Shown: in pieces, positions 50,774 to 59,899 of the stretch
How the letters are laid out: each line of letters begins with the position of its first letter
Position numbering within the stretch: position 1 is the stretch's first letter
Origin: Cryobacterium inferilacus
GTDB taxonomy: Bacteria > Actinomycetota > Actinomycetes > Actinomycetales > Microbacteriaceae
NCBI RefSeq assembly: GCF_019599185.1
Contig: NZ_JAIEUL010000004.1
Span: 1-64,000, forward strand
DNA length: 64,000 nucleotides
Direction: 5' to 3'
Translations under genes and position numbers: made by a program
The notes under the pieces: generated by a model
What the model saw: the letters and a program-made list of their open reading frames with translations, nothing else
Told to the model about the DNA's origin: nothing
Database searches by the model: none

Positions 50774-51616
50774 TCAGGCCCGCTTCTCGAACACCCACAG
50801 GCCGTTCGTGGCCGGGAACCACGGCCGACCGGCACTGGTGATGGTGAGGTGAGTGAACGCGTCCACATACCCCCGTTGGGTGACGGCCTCGCTGTGCAGC
50901 AGATCGAAGCCCAGGCTGCCGGCGTAGTCGCGGTACCCGGCCAGAGTGAAGAGCTGATACCGCTCCAGGGCCTCCCGCGGGAACGTCTCGATGCCCCAGG
51001 TGAGCGTGCAGAGAAACTCGGCGACGGCATGTCTCGTGCCGGTCAGGCTCCTCCCCCGCAGGTGTAGCGCCCGCAGTTGCGGGTGGGGGCTGCGCCGCAG
51101 GTAGTCGTGGAACGCCTCGATGTCTGCGGGCGACAGCCCGTCGACGGTCGCCGGCTCGAGGGGTCGGTCCGGCATGATGCCGTCGCGAATGATCAGCCGG
51201 CCCCGCTCGCCCAGGCTCTGTCGAAACCGGGTCAGCGTGAGTTCCAGCGCGTCGTACCCGAGCAACGGCGTAGCGGATTCCGCCGAGGTTCCGTAGGAGT
51301 ACACCTCGTGCAGCAACGCGCTCACCACGATGCTGTCGAACGGCTCACCGAACAGCTGCGGCACCTGCTCGGCATAGCCCTGCCGAACCTCGTGCAGCAC
51401 GCCGAGCGCCCGCAGCCGGGTGATGGCGTCCGGCGCGGCATCCAGAGCGGATGCCCGGAAGCCGGCCGCGGCGATCGCGGCGGTGAGCTCGCCGCCGCCG
51501 GCTCCGACATCGAGCACCAGTGGTCCCCGCAGGTGCGGCAGCACCATCCGTGCCTTGTCACCGAGGGAGGAGCCCATACGTTCGAAATAGCGAGGTTCTA
51601 GCGCAATCGTTGGCAT
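50774..51616 (-). CDS. Class I SAM-dependent methyltransferase
   Basis: A 280-residue methyltransferase with the S-adenosylmethionine motif VLDVGAGGGELTAAIAAAGF (motif I), ASALDAAPDAITRLRALG (motif II region) and FDSIVVSALLHEVYSYG. The later half (RLIIRDGIMPDRPLEP, FHDYLRRSPHPQLRALHLRGRSLTGTRHAVAEFLCTLTWG) is less general. It converges with ctaF, leaving a 2-base gap. Substrate unknown. Confidence 0.88.
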   Translation of the reverse strand: MPTIALEPRYFERMGSSLGDKARMVLPHLRGPLVLDVGAGGGELTAAIAAAGFRASALDAAPDAITRLRALGVLHEVRQGYAEQVPQLFGEPFDSIVVSALLHEVYSYGTSAESATPLLGYDALELTLTRFRQSLGERGRLIIRDGIMPDRPLEPATVDGLSPADIEAFHDYLRRSPHPQLRALHLRGRSLTGTRHAVAEFLCTLTWGIETFPREALERYQLFTLAGYRDYAGSLGFDLLHSEAVTQRGYVDAFTHLTITSAGRPWFPATNGLWVFEKRA

Positions 51617-51637
51617 TGGGACGTGCGTAACCGTGGG

Positions 51638-52099
51638 CTACTCGGCGCCGTCCTCGAGCAGGATCACGAGCTCGTCGAGTTCGACGTCCCAGCCTTCACG
51701 GTTCTGTTCGAGACGGTCGCGACGGTAGAGGGTGCCGCCGGGGAGCTTGTCGAAGCCCGATTCGATCACCGTGACATCCGTGCCGGTGCCGGCATCGGCG
51801 ATGGTGAAGCGCACGTGCGTCGAGTACTCGTCGAGCTTGTCGGCGGGGATTCCCGACCAACGGAAGCCGAACGCGTCGCCGGGCACCACCTCGGTGATCT
51901 CGATCGGGAAGCTGCCGTAGCCCTCCCAGTCGATGCTGCCGGTCGACCCGGGTTCGAGCGCCGCAAAACCCACACCGTCGCCGAACCACTTGACCATCAC
52001 GTCGGGGTCGGTCAGAGCCTCCCAGACGCTCGCGCGCGGGGCCTCGATGTGCACGGTGCGGGTCACGGTGTGGCCCTTGATTCTTGCGTGATCAGACAC
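51638..52099 (-). CDS. SRPBCC / AHSA1-type domain protein
   Basis: A 153-residue protein with the activator of Hsp90 ATPase fold: VTRTVHIEAPRASVWEALTDPDVMVKWFGDGV, GSIDWEGYGSFPIEITEVVPGDAFGFRWSG, TDVTVIESGFDKLP and WDVELDELVILLED. I chose GTG 52099 with AAGGAAA 5-11 bases upstream. It lies 21 bases upstream of the methyltransferase gene on the same strand, so both may form an operon. Confidence 0.9.
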   Translation of the reverse strand: MSDHARIKGHTVTRTVHIEAPRASVWEALTDPDVMVKWFGDGVGFAALEPGSTGSIDWEGYGSFPIEITEVVPGDAFGFRWSGIPADKLDEYSTHVRFTIADAGTGTDVTVIESGFDKLPGGTLYRRDRLEQNREGWDVELDELVILLEDGAE

Positions 52100-52227
52100 G
52101 GTGTTTCCTTCAGGTTCGGGCTGAGAGCGACGGAACACTGACCGCCGCGCGGCACGTAGCTGGTTCAACCAACGCGCCTCATCGAGCGTACCCATGATTG
52201 CGCAGAGAACCCTTGCGCGCCTCGGCC

Positions 52228-54786
52228 CTAGCCCAGGGCGGCGCGGCGCGTGGTGTGCCGGGTAGGTACGGCAGACCACGGGTCCTCTGGCCAGGGATGC
52301 TTCGGATACCGGCCGCGCATCTGCGCACGTACCTGCGCGTACGGACCCGCCCAGAAGGAGGCGAGGTCGTCGGTCACGGCAAGGGGATGCCCGGCGGGGG
52401 AAAGCAAATGGAACAACACCGGCACTCGTCCTCCGATGATGTGCGGAGTCTCTGCCCACCCGAAGCATTCCTGTAGTTTCACGGCAACAACGGGACGGGC
52501 GGCGTCATCATCGACGGGCGGGTAGCTGAGACGCACGTGCGACCCGCTGGGCACCTGGAGGCGTTCCGGAACCAGAGCATCGAGGTCGGCCGCGGCCGGC
52601 CAGGGCAGGATGCGACGGAGCGCATGGGCGAGGTCGATGCTCGCAGCCGGAGTGCCGGCGGCGAGTTCTGACAGCTCCGGCCCGAGCCAGGCATCGAGCG
52701 TGTCAAGCAGAACGGTGTCTGAGACATCCGGCCAGGGCGATCCGAGCTCGCGATGCAGCAGCGCGAGGCGACGCCGCAGAGCGTCCGCGGCGTCTGACCA
52801 TTTGAACACTCCGAGCCCCTGCTCTGTGACGGCGCGGCGCACGGCCTCCCGGCCGCCATCGTCCGCCTGCACGCGCACCGGCACTGACGAGCGAACGATC
52901 GCGCCGATCCGACGTTCACGGCGCGCGACAACGCGCCCGTTCACGAACTGGGCTTCGACCCTGTCGGTGCAGAGCTGGGGCGCCACCTGCTCCGCTTGGT
53001 CCTCCGAGATGATGGCGGCAGAGCGGATGATTGCTCCGGTTCCCGCGGCCGCTCGCCCCTGTGCGCGAGTCACGTCGGCGACCGCCAACCAGTCGGCACT
53101 CGCGAGCGGACCGGTGATGCCGGCGCGGGTGCCGGAGGCGAGGAGGAAGGTTGCGCCGTTCGGTGATTGGTCGACGCGGCGGGCGATCCACTCGGGGAAC
53201 GCGAGCGCGATGAGCGGTCCGGTCTGATCAGTGCTTCCTCGCGCCGTGTCGGTGTCCTCGGTGAAGCGCACCAGACGCCGCACTTCCTGCTCCCATCGGC
53301 GGGCATCCGGGCTTCGTCCGGTGCGCAGCGCGGTGAGCGTGGCTTGGGCATCTCCGTCGACAACGCGGAGATCACCGCTGAGCAGCGCAACGACTTCGGC
53401 CGCAGTGCGCCCGCCGGCCAGATCACTGCCCGCGCGCAGTGCGCGGGCGAGGCGAGGAGCTGTGGGGATGCGGGCGAGCTGTCGCCCGTGGTCGGTGGCG
53501 CGGCCATCGGCGTCGATCGCGCCGAGCCCGCGCAGCGCGGCGAGCGCCTCGCCCAGACTGACGGAGGGAAGCGGATCGACCAGCCGCAGCCCCACACCGC
53601 CAGGGGCGCCCCAGCAGGCGAGGAGCAGGGCTGCGTCGGTGAGATCCGCCGCCTGAATCTCGGGGGCAGCGTGCGTCGGTGCCGTGGCGAAGGTGCGCTC
53701 GTCAACGCATCGCACCACGACGCCCGGCCCATGTCGGGTGGCACGCCCCGAGCGCTGGATGGCGGAGGCCTTGGGCGTCGGGCCGGTGACGAGACCGCTA
53801 ATCCCGCGCGCAGCATCCCGCTGTGGCGCGCGAGACAGGCAGGTGTCGACGACCAGGCGTACACCGGGCACAGTCAGGGAGGACTCGGCGAGTGAGGTCG
53901 TGACGATGATCCGTGCGGCGCCAGCGGGGCTCCGGCCACTGATCACCGCGTCCTGCTCTGCGGCGGGGATCTGTCCGTGCAGTTCGCGCACGTCGAATTC
54001 CGCGGCGAGACCACGGATGCGTCCGGCGATCTCGGAGACCTCACGCGCACCCGGCGCGAAGACGAGGGCATCGGCGGTCGGGTCCGTGCGCACGAGGGTG
54101 CGGTGTGCGGCAACCGCGGTGCTCGCAACATGATCGAGGAAGGCCCGGGTCACCCCTCGTTCATCCAAGCGAGGTGTGGGAGAGGGCGCCCAACGCACCT
54201 CGAGCGGATGTGCCGGTGCGGTCTGGGTCACGATCGGGGCCGGCGACGCATCCGTACCGAGAACCGTTGCGAACCTCTCGGCGTCGAGTGTCGCGGACAT
54301 CGCGATGAGGACGAGGTCGTCGCGCAGCTCGCGGACCTCGCCGAGCAGCCCGATCAGCAGATCCGTCTCCAGAGCACGTTCGTGCACCTCGTCGATGATG
54401 ACCGCGCCGACTCCGTCCAGACCAGGGTCATTGACCAGGCGGCGCAGAAGCACGCCGGCGGTGACGAACTCGATCAGGGTGGATTGACTCACCTGGCGTT
54501 CGCCGCGGACGGTGAAGCCCACGCGGGAGCCGAGAGGGGATCCGTCCAACTGTGCGAGACGCCTGGCGGCAGCGCGGGCAGCGACCCGGCGGGGCTGAGT
54601 GACGATCACACGACCCGCAACGCGATCCGCCAGGACCGGCGGCACCAGCGTGGTCTTTCCCGTGCCCGGCGGCGCGCTGACGACGACGGTCGGGCTCCCC
54701 TCCAGCGCAGCACTCAGCTCATCGATCGCCGAGGCGAACGCGAGCCCGCGACCCACTCTCGACAGGTCGAACGGCACAGGGATCAC
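52228..54786 (-). CDS. hrpB: ATP-dependent helicase HrpB
   Basis: An 852-residue DExH helicase of the HrpB family. Motif I APPGTGKTT (about residue 38), Ia QPRRVAARAAA, II DEVHER, III SATLD, then VFAPGAREVSEI, IV-VI region with TSLAESSLTVPGVRLVVDTCLSR and QRSGRATRHGPG. The C-terminal half contains the family's helical and HrpB_C parts (LARALRAGSDLAGG, LRRRLALLHRELGSPWPDVSD, HVRLSYPPVDDDAARPVVAVKLQECFGW). Length is normal for HrpB. Divergent from the Fic gene. Confidence 0.94.
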   Translation of the reverse strand: MIPVPFDLSRVGRGLAFASAIDELSAALEGSPTVVVSAPPGTGKTTLVPPVLADRVAGRVIVTQPRRVAARAAARRLAQLDGSPLGSRVGFTVRGERQVSQSTLIEFVTAGVLLRRLVNDPGLDGVGAVIIDEVHERALETDLLIGLLGEVRELRDDLVLIAMSATLDAERFATVLGTDASPAPIVTQTAPAHPLEVRWAPSPTPRLDERGVTRAFLDHVASTAVAAHRTLVRTDPTADALVFAPGAREVSEIAGRIRGLAAEFDVRELHGQIPAAEQDAVISGRSPAGAARIIVTTSLAESSLTVPGVRLVVDTCLSRAPQRDAARGISGLVTGPTPKASAIQRSGRATRHGPGVVVRCVDERTFATAPTHAAPEIQAADLTDAALLLACWGAPGGVGLRLVDPLPSVSLGEALAALRGLGAIDADGRATDHGRQLARIPTAPRLARALRAGSDLAGGRTAAEVVALLSGDLRVVDGDAQATLTALRTGRSPDARRWEQEVRRLVRFTEDTDTARGSTDQTGPLIALAFPEWIARRVDQSPNGATFLLASGTRAGITGPLASADWLAVADVTRAQGRAAAGTGAIIRSAAIISEDQAEQVAPQLCTDRVEAQFVNGRVVARRERRIGAIVRSSVPVRVQADDGGREAVRRAVTEQGLGVFKWSDAADALRRRLALLHRELGSPWPDVSDTVLLDTLDAWLGPELSELAAGTPAASIDLAHALRRILPWPAAADLDALVPERLQVPSGSHVRLSYPPVDDDAARPVVAVKLQECFGWAETPHIIGGRVPVLFHLLSPAGHPLAVTDDLASFWAGPYAQVRAQMRGRYPKHPWPEDPWSAVPTRHTTRRAALG

Positions 54787-54864
54787 TTCCCCAGTCTCTC
54801 GCGTTCGGACGGTGCGCGCTCAGTCGTCACAGGCGGACATCGAAAAGCGACAGCGGCCCGGTGG

Positions 54865-54897
54865 TATATATACTTTATACACGATAAAGTATATATA
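54865..54897. promoter_or_regulatory. 33-bp perfect palindrome upstream of fic
   Basis: Two perfect 14-base arms (TATATATACTTTAT at 54865-54878 and ATAAAGTATATATA at 54884-54897) around a 5-base spacer. It is almost pure A/T in a GC-rich setting, 31 bases before the Fic ATG. It contains TATACT/TATAGC-like -10 elements and is probably both promoter and operator. Confidence 0.8.
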
Positions 54898-54928
54898 GCC
54901 GCCCGTTCATCGACGTTAGGAACCGACC

Positions 54929-56209
54929 ATGGCCCACTACGTCGACCTGCTCTGGAATCCAGAGGATGCTGGCCAGCTGACCAGGAAGGATCGAGCGCCG
55001 GGCCGCTACCGTGCCTACGTGCCCGACGAGCTGGGAGACCAGTTGCCCCAGATCAGCCAGGCAGCCCAGCAAGCATCCGAGGATGCGCTGGCTGTGTTGG
55101 CGCGCGCAGATGAGCGCATCGGGCAGCGCGGTGGCTACCTCAACCACCTGCTCATCCGGTCTGAGAGCATCTCGTCGTCCTGGATCGAGGGCAATTCGAT
55201 CAGCCCGAAGAAGCTGGCCATCGCCGAGCTGTTGCAGCGAGGCACGCGTGCAGCGATCGACGTCGTGGCCAACGTGCGGGCCACCGAAGAAGCGATCGCC
55301 GAGCTGGCTGACCGGAGCCGCCCGGTGAGCACAGCTGACATCGAGCGTTTACAGCACATCATCGAGCCAGGGCTCGACTACGGGATCAGGACAGCGCAGA
55401 ACTGGGTCGGCGGACCGGGCTGGAGTCCCTTGCGCGCAGACTTCGTGCCGCCGCCAGAGACAGAGGTGCCGCGCCTGGTGGCCGACCTGGCCGACTTCGT
55501 CACAGCAACAGCGGGAAACCCCGTCGTGCGGGCGGCGATCGCTCACGCTCAGTTCGAGACGATTCACCCGTTCGAGGACGGCAACGGCCGGACTGGCCGG
55601 GCGCTCATTCATACAGTGCTGCGCAGGTCTGATGCGCTGCGAAACGTGCTGATCCCGATCAGCACTGTGTTTGCGGGAAACAAGGACGCGTACATCGAGG
55701 GGCTCACTGCATACAGGGCCGAGCCTTCCCGCCTGGATGACTGGATCATCGGCTTCGCTGAAGCCGCCGTGCTGGCCGCGGGAAACGCAGTGCAGCTCGC
55801 CGATGAGATCTCGGCGCTGGACCGAACCACGCACGAGGACCTGATCCGGTACCGCAGTCAGCAGGGCATCAAGCCCGCTATCCCGCGTAGCGACGCCGTG
55901 GTGTTGCGAATCCTCGAGAATCTGGCCACTGAGCCGGTGCTGACAATCGACACTGCGGCTGCACGACACGGTGTCTCCGTGGCGGCCGCCAATCGCGCGC
56001 TGCTCCAGTTGGGCGAGGCGGGGATCCTGAATCGCAACAAGGATCAGAAGGGTCGCTTGACCTGTTGGACGGCCGATAAGCACCTCGGACTCGTCGCGCT
56101 GACCGAGCGTAGCAACCGCATGGGAGCGGGCGACACCGGCCACGGTAAGCCGCCGCGCGGGCCGGCGGCTCCGCCCACTAGAACCGGCCGGCTCCGGCAG
56201 GCCGAATGA
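54929..56209 (+). CDS. Fic family protein with C-terminal winged helix
   Basis: A 426-residue Fic protein that would transfer AMP (or another nucleotide moiety) to target proteins. The active site is HPFEDGNGRTGR at about residue 213. An N-terminal inhibitory helix motif S-x3-E-G is present at residues 83-88 (SSWIEG), so it is the class II, self-inhibited type. The C-terminal 130 residues carry a winged-helix-like domain (ILENLATEPVLTIDTAAARHGVSVAAANRALLQLGEAGIL), which probably binds the upstream palindrome. ATG 54929 has TAGGA upstream. Target proteins unknown. Confidence 0.94.
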   Translation: MAHYVDLLWNPEDAGQLTRKDRAPGRYRAYVPDELGDQLPQISQAAQQASEDALAVLARADERIGQRGGYLNHLLIRSESISSSWIEGNSISPKKLAIAELLQRGTRAAIDVVANVRATEEAIAELADRSRPVSTADIERLQHIIEPGLDYGIRTAQNWVGGPGWSPLRADFVPPPETEVPRLVADLADFVTATAGNPVVRAAIAHAQFETIHPFEDGNGRTGRALIHTVLRRSDALRNVLIPISTVFAGNKDAYIEGLTAYRAEPSRLDDWIIGFAEAAVLAAGNAVQLADEISALDRTTHEDLIRYRSQQGIKPAIPRSDAVVLRILENLATEPVLTIDTAAARHGVSVAAANRALLQLGEAGILNRNKDQKGRLTCWTADKHLGLVALTERSNRMGAGDTGHGKPPRGPAAPPTRTGRLRQAE

Positions 56210-56725
56210 GGCTGAGTTTCAGCGCCGGTCGGTGCGGGTGGCACGGCCGACCGTGGTCTTCCGGACGGCAGCGGTCTACAAGGTCGGTTCGATAGAAGCA
56301 AAAAACCCCTGTTTTACCAGGGGTTTTTCGTGGCGGGTTGTTCCTATAACTCACGGGCCGCTGAAGCACTGGGCACATTTTCGGCACTTTCGCGCACATC
56401 CTCCATGGGCGTGCAAAAAATCCTCTGAAGAACCGAAGACCGCGAGATACGTGGGTCCTCCATCGGCCGGACTCTCGCCGCGTTGCCACGAGATGATACC
56501 GGAAGCGACCCGCCCGTCCATCCGATGCCTTGCCCGAGTTCGGCAGGACGAATCCGCTGGGTCCCGGCAGCTCGCATGTGGCAGCGCAACGCTGCAGACC
56601 TCGATGGCGTGGGTCAATGACAGGAATTCTGGTGTCCGTCGAGGTTTGGAGTTCGGCGGCATTCGGAAGAGTTTCAGCTGTTTGGCCAGTCAAGCCGAGT
56701 TCACGAAAGTGAGAATGATTGCCGT
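56210..56725. other. Non-coding stretch after fic
   Basis: About 515 bases without a convincing gene. It holds the bidirectional terminator near 56301-56328. Open frames on both strands run through that hairpin and have no recognisable domain. Base composition is less GC-rich than before. It may mark the edge of an inserted island. Confidence 0.5.
56301..56328. terminator. Bidirectional intrinsic terminator
   Basis: AAAAACCCCTG at 56301-56311 and CAGGGGTTTTT at 56318-56328 form a perfect 11-bp stem-loop with A-run before and T-run after, so it can stop transcripts in both directions. It lies 92 bases after the fic stop. Confidence 0.92.
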
Positions 56726-57181
56726 CTAGCCTCGAGCGGCCGTATTCACCTTTGCGGCGAAGGCCCGCGCGGCGGCACCCTTCGAGGGGTTGATATTGAC
56801 AGCCCAGGCGAATAGGTCACCGTCCACAAGTAGGTAGAGTTCGCGGCGATCAACCTGCTTTCTAAACAAGGCCCCGACGACGGCACCGGCAGGGCCAAAC
56901 ACGATCGCTCCGGCAGCTGTGCGGGTGAGAGTAGACCGCCGTTGCAATTCCCCGGCAGTCTCCACAGTTACCTGCACCCCAGTGACGGGCTGCCGTTCAC
57001 GCTTGTAACTAAGGATGCCTGCCTTCATGGTCACGCCTTCGAAGACCACAGGCTGCCGATCCACCCAGGCGTTGACCTTGTCGTACCAGGCCGGCCCCTT
57101 TTCCTTCGCCGGAATCGCCGCGGGAAGATGTGGCCCCGCAGCCTCAACGGAGGGGTCGACCGGGGCAGTGTCTTCGCTCAT
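56726..57181 (-). CDS. Hypothetical protein
   Basis: A 151-residue protein I do not recognise. The N-terminal third is Pro/Ala/acidic (MSEDTAPVDPSVEAAGPHLP); then WYDKVNAWVDRQPVVFEGVTMKAGILSYKRERQPVTGVQVTVETAGE and a Gly-rich hydrophobic stretch AGAIVFGPAGAVVGALFRKQ followed by RRELYLLVDGDLFAWAVNI. The pattern of beta strands around a Gly-rich loop might be a small PH-like domain, but this is only an impression. ATG 57181 without a strong ribosome site. Confidence 0.6.
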   Translation of the reverse strand: MSEDTAPVDPSVEAAGPHLPAAIPAKEKGPAWYDKVNAWVDRQPVVFEGVTMKAGILSYKRERQPVTGVQVTVETAGELQRRSTLTRTAAGAIVFGPAGAVVGALFRKQVDRRELYLLVDGDLFAWAVNINPSKGAAARAFAAKVNTAARG

Positions 57182-57600
57182 TTCCGAAGTATGGCAGCAG
57201 CGGGGCTGTTGGCGGGCTGCTTCAGTTCCGAACCTCTAATCGAGCCCGCCACAGACGACAATGTGCGTCCGCAACTCCGAACTACTCGAATCTTCTGGGT
57301 TGTTGGATCCCGCACCACAACGTCTGTGGCAGGTTGCTCCTTGAACCTAGAATCCGTTGTTCCGCCCGGGCACCTTGGCATTAGTCGGCTCCCGAACCGT
57401 TCCGGGTCGACCCTAAACCGGCATGGCACCTCACGAATTCCGGGGAGCGTGTTTGGGTCGTGACGGCGGGTCATGAACGGCTCAACGGTGTCTGAAGGGG
57501 CACCAGTGAGGCAGTATTGGTGGACTTTGGCCCCGAAGGCGGCATCCGCGACGCCCAACTCCTCCGTGGACACGAAGCAGCTGGCCCACGTGCCTAGCCC
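57182..57600. other. Gene-free stretch before the IS110 element
   Basis: About 420 bases of moderate GC with no recognisable coding frame. A minus-strand frame reading through most of it shows no domain and unnatural composition. It may be remnant sequence disrupted by insertion events. Confidence 0.4.
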
Positions 57601-57639
57601 CCGTTACTTTCTTCGTAGCCCTTGATCGTGTAGTCCTGT

Positions 57640-57775
57640 GAGGGTGTTGGCCTGTCAGGCCCGGCATGGTTCCTGCCCCCAGTCGTCCATGATCCGGGGG
57701 GTGTTGTCACCGGGCCTGACTGGTGTCAGGTGATCGCTGATAGGGGCTGGACCGGGACGTGTCCCAGGTCGTTCG
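57640..57775 (+). ncRNA. Candidate IS110 bridge RNA region
   Basis: Three inverted repeats in the non-coding left end: GGCC-TGTCA-GGCC at 57649-57661, CCTGAC-TGGT-GTCAGG at 57715-57730 and GACC-GGGAC-GT-GTCCC-A-GGTC at 57750-57770. Position before the transposase and stem-loop density match the structured RNA that IS110-group elements express. Boundaries and loops were judged by eye only. Confidence 0.5.
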
Positions 57776-57840
57776 TAACGTGGATGCCGAGACTTGATGC
57801 CGCGGTTCAGGCCGACGAATCGACACCTGAACGGAGCATC

Positions 57841-59040
57841 ATGATCGAGAACTACGGCAGCGTCGACGTCTTCATCGGCGTGGATGTTGGCAAGGGAGAG
57901 CACCATGCGGTCGCCCTCGACCGGGCCGGCAAGCAACTCTTCGACAAGGCGTTGCCCAACGATGAAGGGAAGTTGCGGGACCTGATCGGGCGGCTAAAAC
58001 GACACGGCGAAGTCTTGTTCGTCGTGGATCAGCCCGCGACCATCGGGGCACTGCCGATCGCCGTCGCCCAGGCGGAGAACGTGCTGGTCGGCTACCTGCC
58101 GGGCCTGGCGATGAGGCGCATCGCCGACCTACACGCCGGTGAAGCCAAGACCGATGCCCGCGACGCCGCGATCATCGCCCAAGCCGCGAGGACCCTCCCG
58201 CACGCGCTCCGGTCGCTGCAACTCGCGGACGAGCAGGTCGCCGAGCTCTCGATGCTCTGCGGCTTCGACGATGACGTCGTCGGCCAGATCACCGCCACAA
58301 GCAACCGGATCCGTGGCCTGCTCACCCAGATCCACCCAGCGTTGGAGCGGGTCCTCGGCCCCCACCTGGACCACCCGGCCGTGCTGGACCTGATCCGGCG
58401 CTACCCGTCACCCGCCGCGATGCAGGCCGCCGGCACGACCCGACTCGGCAACCGCCTGGTCAAGCTCGCACCCCGGATGGGCCGCCGACTCGCGGCCGAG
58501 ATCACCCAGGCCTTGACCCAGCAAACAGTCGTCGTCACCGGCACCAACGCGACCAGCCTCGTGCTGCCCAAACTCGCCGAACAACTCGCAGCCCTGCGCC
58601 GTCAGCGCGACGAGATAGCGGTCGAAGTCGAACGACTCGTGGAGGCAAACCCTCTTCACCCCGTCCTGATCAGCATGCCCGGAGTCGGGATCAGGACCGC
58701 AGCCAGACTCCTCACCGAAGTCTCCGGCAAGGACTTCGCATCCGCCGGCCACCTCGCCGCCTACGCCGGCCTCGCCCCCGTGACGCGACGGTCCGGCAGC
58801 TCCATCCGCGGTGAACACCCCTCCAGACGCGGGAACAAGATCCTCAAACGAGCCCTGTTCCTCTCCGCCTTCGCCGCCCTCCACGACCCACTCTCACGCG
58901 CCTACTACGACCGCAAGATCGCCCAAGGCAAACGCCACAACCAAGCCCTCATCGCCCTCGCCCGACGACGCTGCGACGTCCTCTACGCCATGCTCCGCGA
59001 CGGCACCCTCTACCAAACCGACCACCCACTCGCCGCTTGA
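57841..59040 (+). CDS. IS110-family transposase
   Basis: A 399-residue transposase (recombinase). The N-terminal DEDD RuvC-like domain begins VDVFIGVDVGKGEHHAVALDRAG, with further acidic positions in VVDQPATIG and in AKTDARDAAIIAQAAR. The C-terminal transposase_20 domain reads PLHPVLISMPGVGIRTAARLLTEVSG...FASAGHLAAYAGLAPVTRRSGSSIRG with the catalytic Ser. ATG 57841 has GGAG 5 bases upstream; an earlier in-frame start reads through the RNA region. The gene appears intact, so the element may be active. Confidence 0.95.
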   Translation: MIENYGSVDVFIGVDVGKGEHHAVALDRAGKQLFDKALPNDEGKLRDLIGRLKRHGEVLFVVDQPATIGALPIAVAQAENVLVGYLPGLAMRRIADLHAGEAKTDARDAAIIAQAARTLPHALRSLQLADEQVAELSMLCGFDDDVVGQITATSNRIRGLLTQIHPALERVLGPHLDHPAVLDLIRRYPSPAAMQAAGTTRLGNRLVKLAPRMGRRLAAEITQALTQQTVVVTGTNATSLVLPKLAEQLAALRRQRDEIAVEVERLVEANPLHPVLISMPGVGIRTAARLLTEVSGKDFASAGHLAAYAGLAPVTRRSGSSIRGEHPSRRGNKILKRALFLSAFAALHDPLSRAYYDRKIAQGKRHNQALIALARRRCDVLYAMLRDGTLYQTDHPLAA

Positions 59041-59155
59041 CAAAAACATAGGGGCACCCCCCCCTTTGACGGGGCATTGGCGCGCGGGACCCCCACCGGT
59101 GGCCGGCACCCCCTAACCTGACGAATAAGGAGTATGCAATCGGGGGGTTAGCAAA

Positions 59156-59899
59156 GTGTCGGAAGTCGTCGCAGAGCCAGAGAAATCGTCCGTTCCAAAA
59201 TGGGAACAAGATGCCCGTGACCAGATCCGCGCGGCTCTCCGGAAGATCGACATCCAAGCCGCTGTCAAAACTGGTCTCAATAAGGCGCTCGAGGCTCAGT
59301 ACCCGCTGGCGGTCGAGAACGTCGCGCGTCTCCGACGAGTTAATCCTGGCAAGTCTCCCGCGGAGCTCATCTCCTACCTGAACACGATCTATCTCAGCGC
59401 CGTCACGACGACCGGTGCAGGCGCAGGTGCGGCGGCGATCGTCCCGAATGGATGGGTTCAGGTTCCCGTCGCCCTCGTCGACCTGATTACATTCTTGGAA
59501 GCCTCGGTCCTGTACACGCTGTCAGTTGCCGAGATCCATGGGTTGGATATCGAAGACGTCGAGCGACGCAGATTTCTGGTCACATCTGTCCTCGTTGGCA
59601 ACACAGCCGCGACGACAGCCCTAGAGCCGTTGATCGGACGCACAGCACCGTATTGGGGGAAGAAGATGGTGCAGTCCATTCCAATGTCAGCGATCAACAA
59701 GGCCAACAGCATTCTCGGCCCACGATTCGTGACCAAGTACGGCACGAAGCAGGGTGTGCTTGTCCTCGGCAAACAGATCCCTCTCTTCATCGGAGTTGGC
59801 ATCGGCGCCGCTGGAAACCACCTGTTCGGGTGGTTCGTAATCAAAGCGGCGGGGAAGATTCTTGGCCCACCTCCCAAGTCATGGGACGACCCCCAGTGA
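59156..59899 (+). CDS. EcsC-like membrane-associated protein
   Basis: A 247-residue protein. The N-terminal third is charged (KWEQDARDQIRAALRKIDIQAAVKTGLNKAL). The middle has hydrophobic stretches (YLSAVTTTGAGAGAAAIVPNGWVQVPVALVDLITFLEASVLYTLSVAEIHGLDIEDVERRRFLVTSVLVG) and a C-terminal IPLFIGVGIGAAGNHLFGWFVIKAAGKILG hydrophobic segment. The arrangement resembles EcsC-family proteins; the assignment is tentative. GTG 59156 follows a GGGG stretch. Its TGA overlaps a GTG (GTGA) that opens the small basic frame before the PIN-kinase gene. Third-position GC is lower than in the rest of the window. Confidence 0.65.
   Translation: MSEVVAEPEKSSVPKWEQDARDQIRAALRKIDIQAAVKTGLNKALEAQYPLAVENVARLRRVNPGKSPAELISYLNTIYLSAVTTTGAGAGAAAIVPNGWVQVPVALVDLITFLEASVLYTLSVAEIHGLDIEDVERRRFLVTSVLVGNTAATTALEPLIGRTAPYWGKKMVQSIPMSAINKANSILGPRFVTKYGTKQGVLVLGKQIPLFIGVGIGAAGNHLFGWFVIKAAGKILGPPPKSWDDPQ

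Larger units (their letters stand above)
57610..59100 (+). mobile_element. IS110-family insertion sequence
   Basis: An insertion sequence containing one transposase gene, a non-coding left end of about 220 bases with several hairpins and a short right end. Members of this family lack terminal inverted repeats and target-site duplications, so I cannot fix the exact ends; the coordinates are approximate. The left end is expected to encode the bridge RNA that guides target choice. Confidence 0.7.

Noticed and set aside
56262-56310. tRNA 3' end (GGTTCGAT stretch) as an attachment site
   Set aside because: The flanking bases cannot form the T-stem or acceptor stem, so this is not a tRNA.
56232-56729. 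Plus-strand coding frame after fic
   Set aside because: It reads through a strong bidirectional terminator, has unnatural composition and no recognisable domain.
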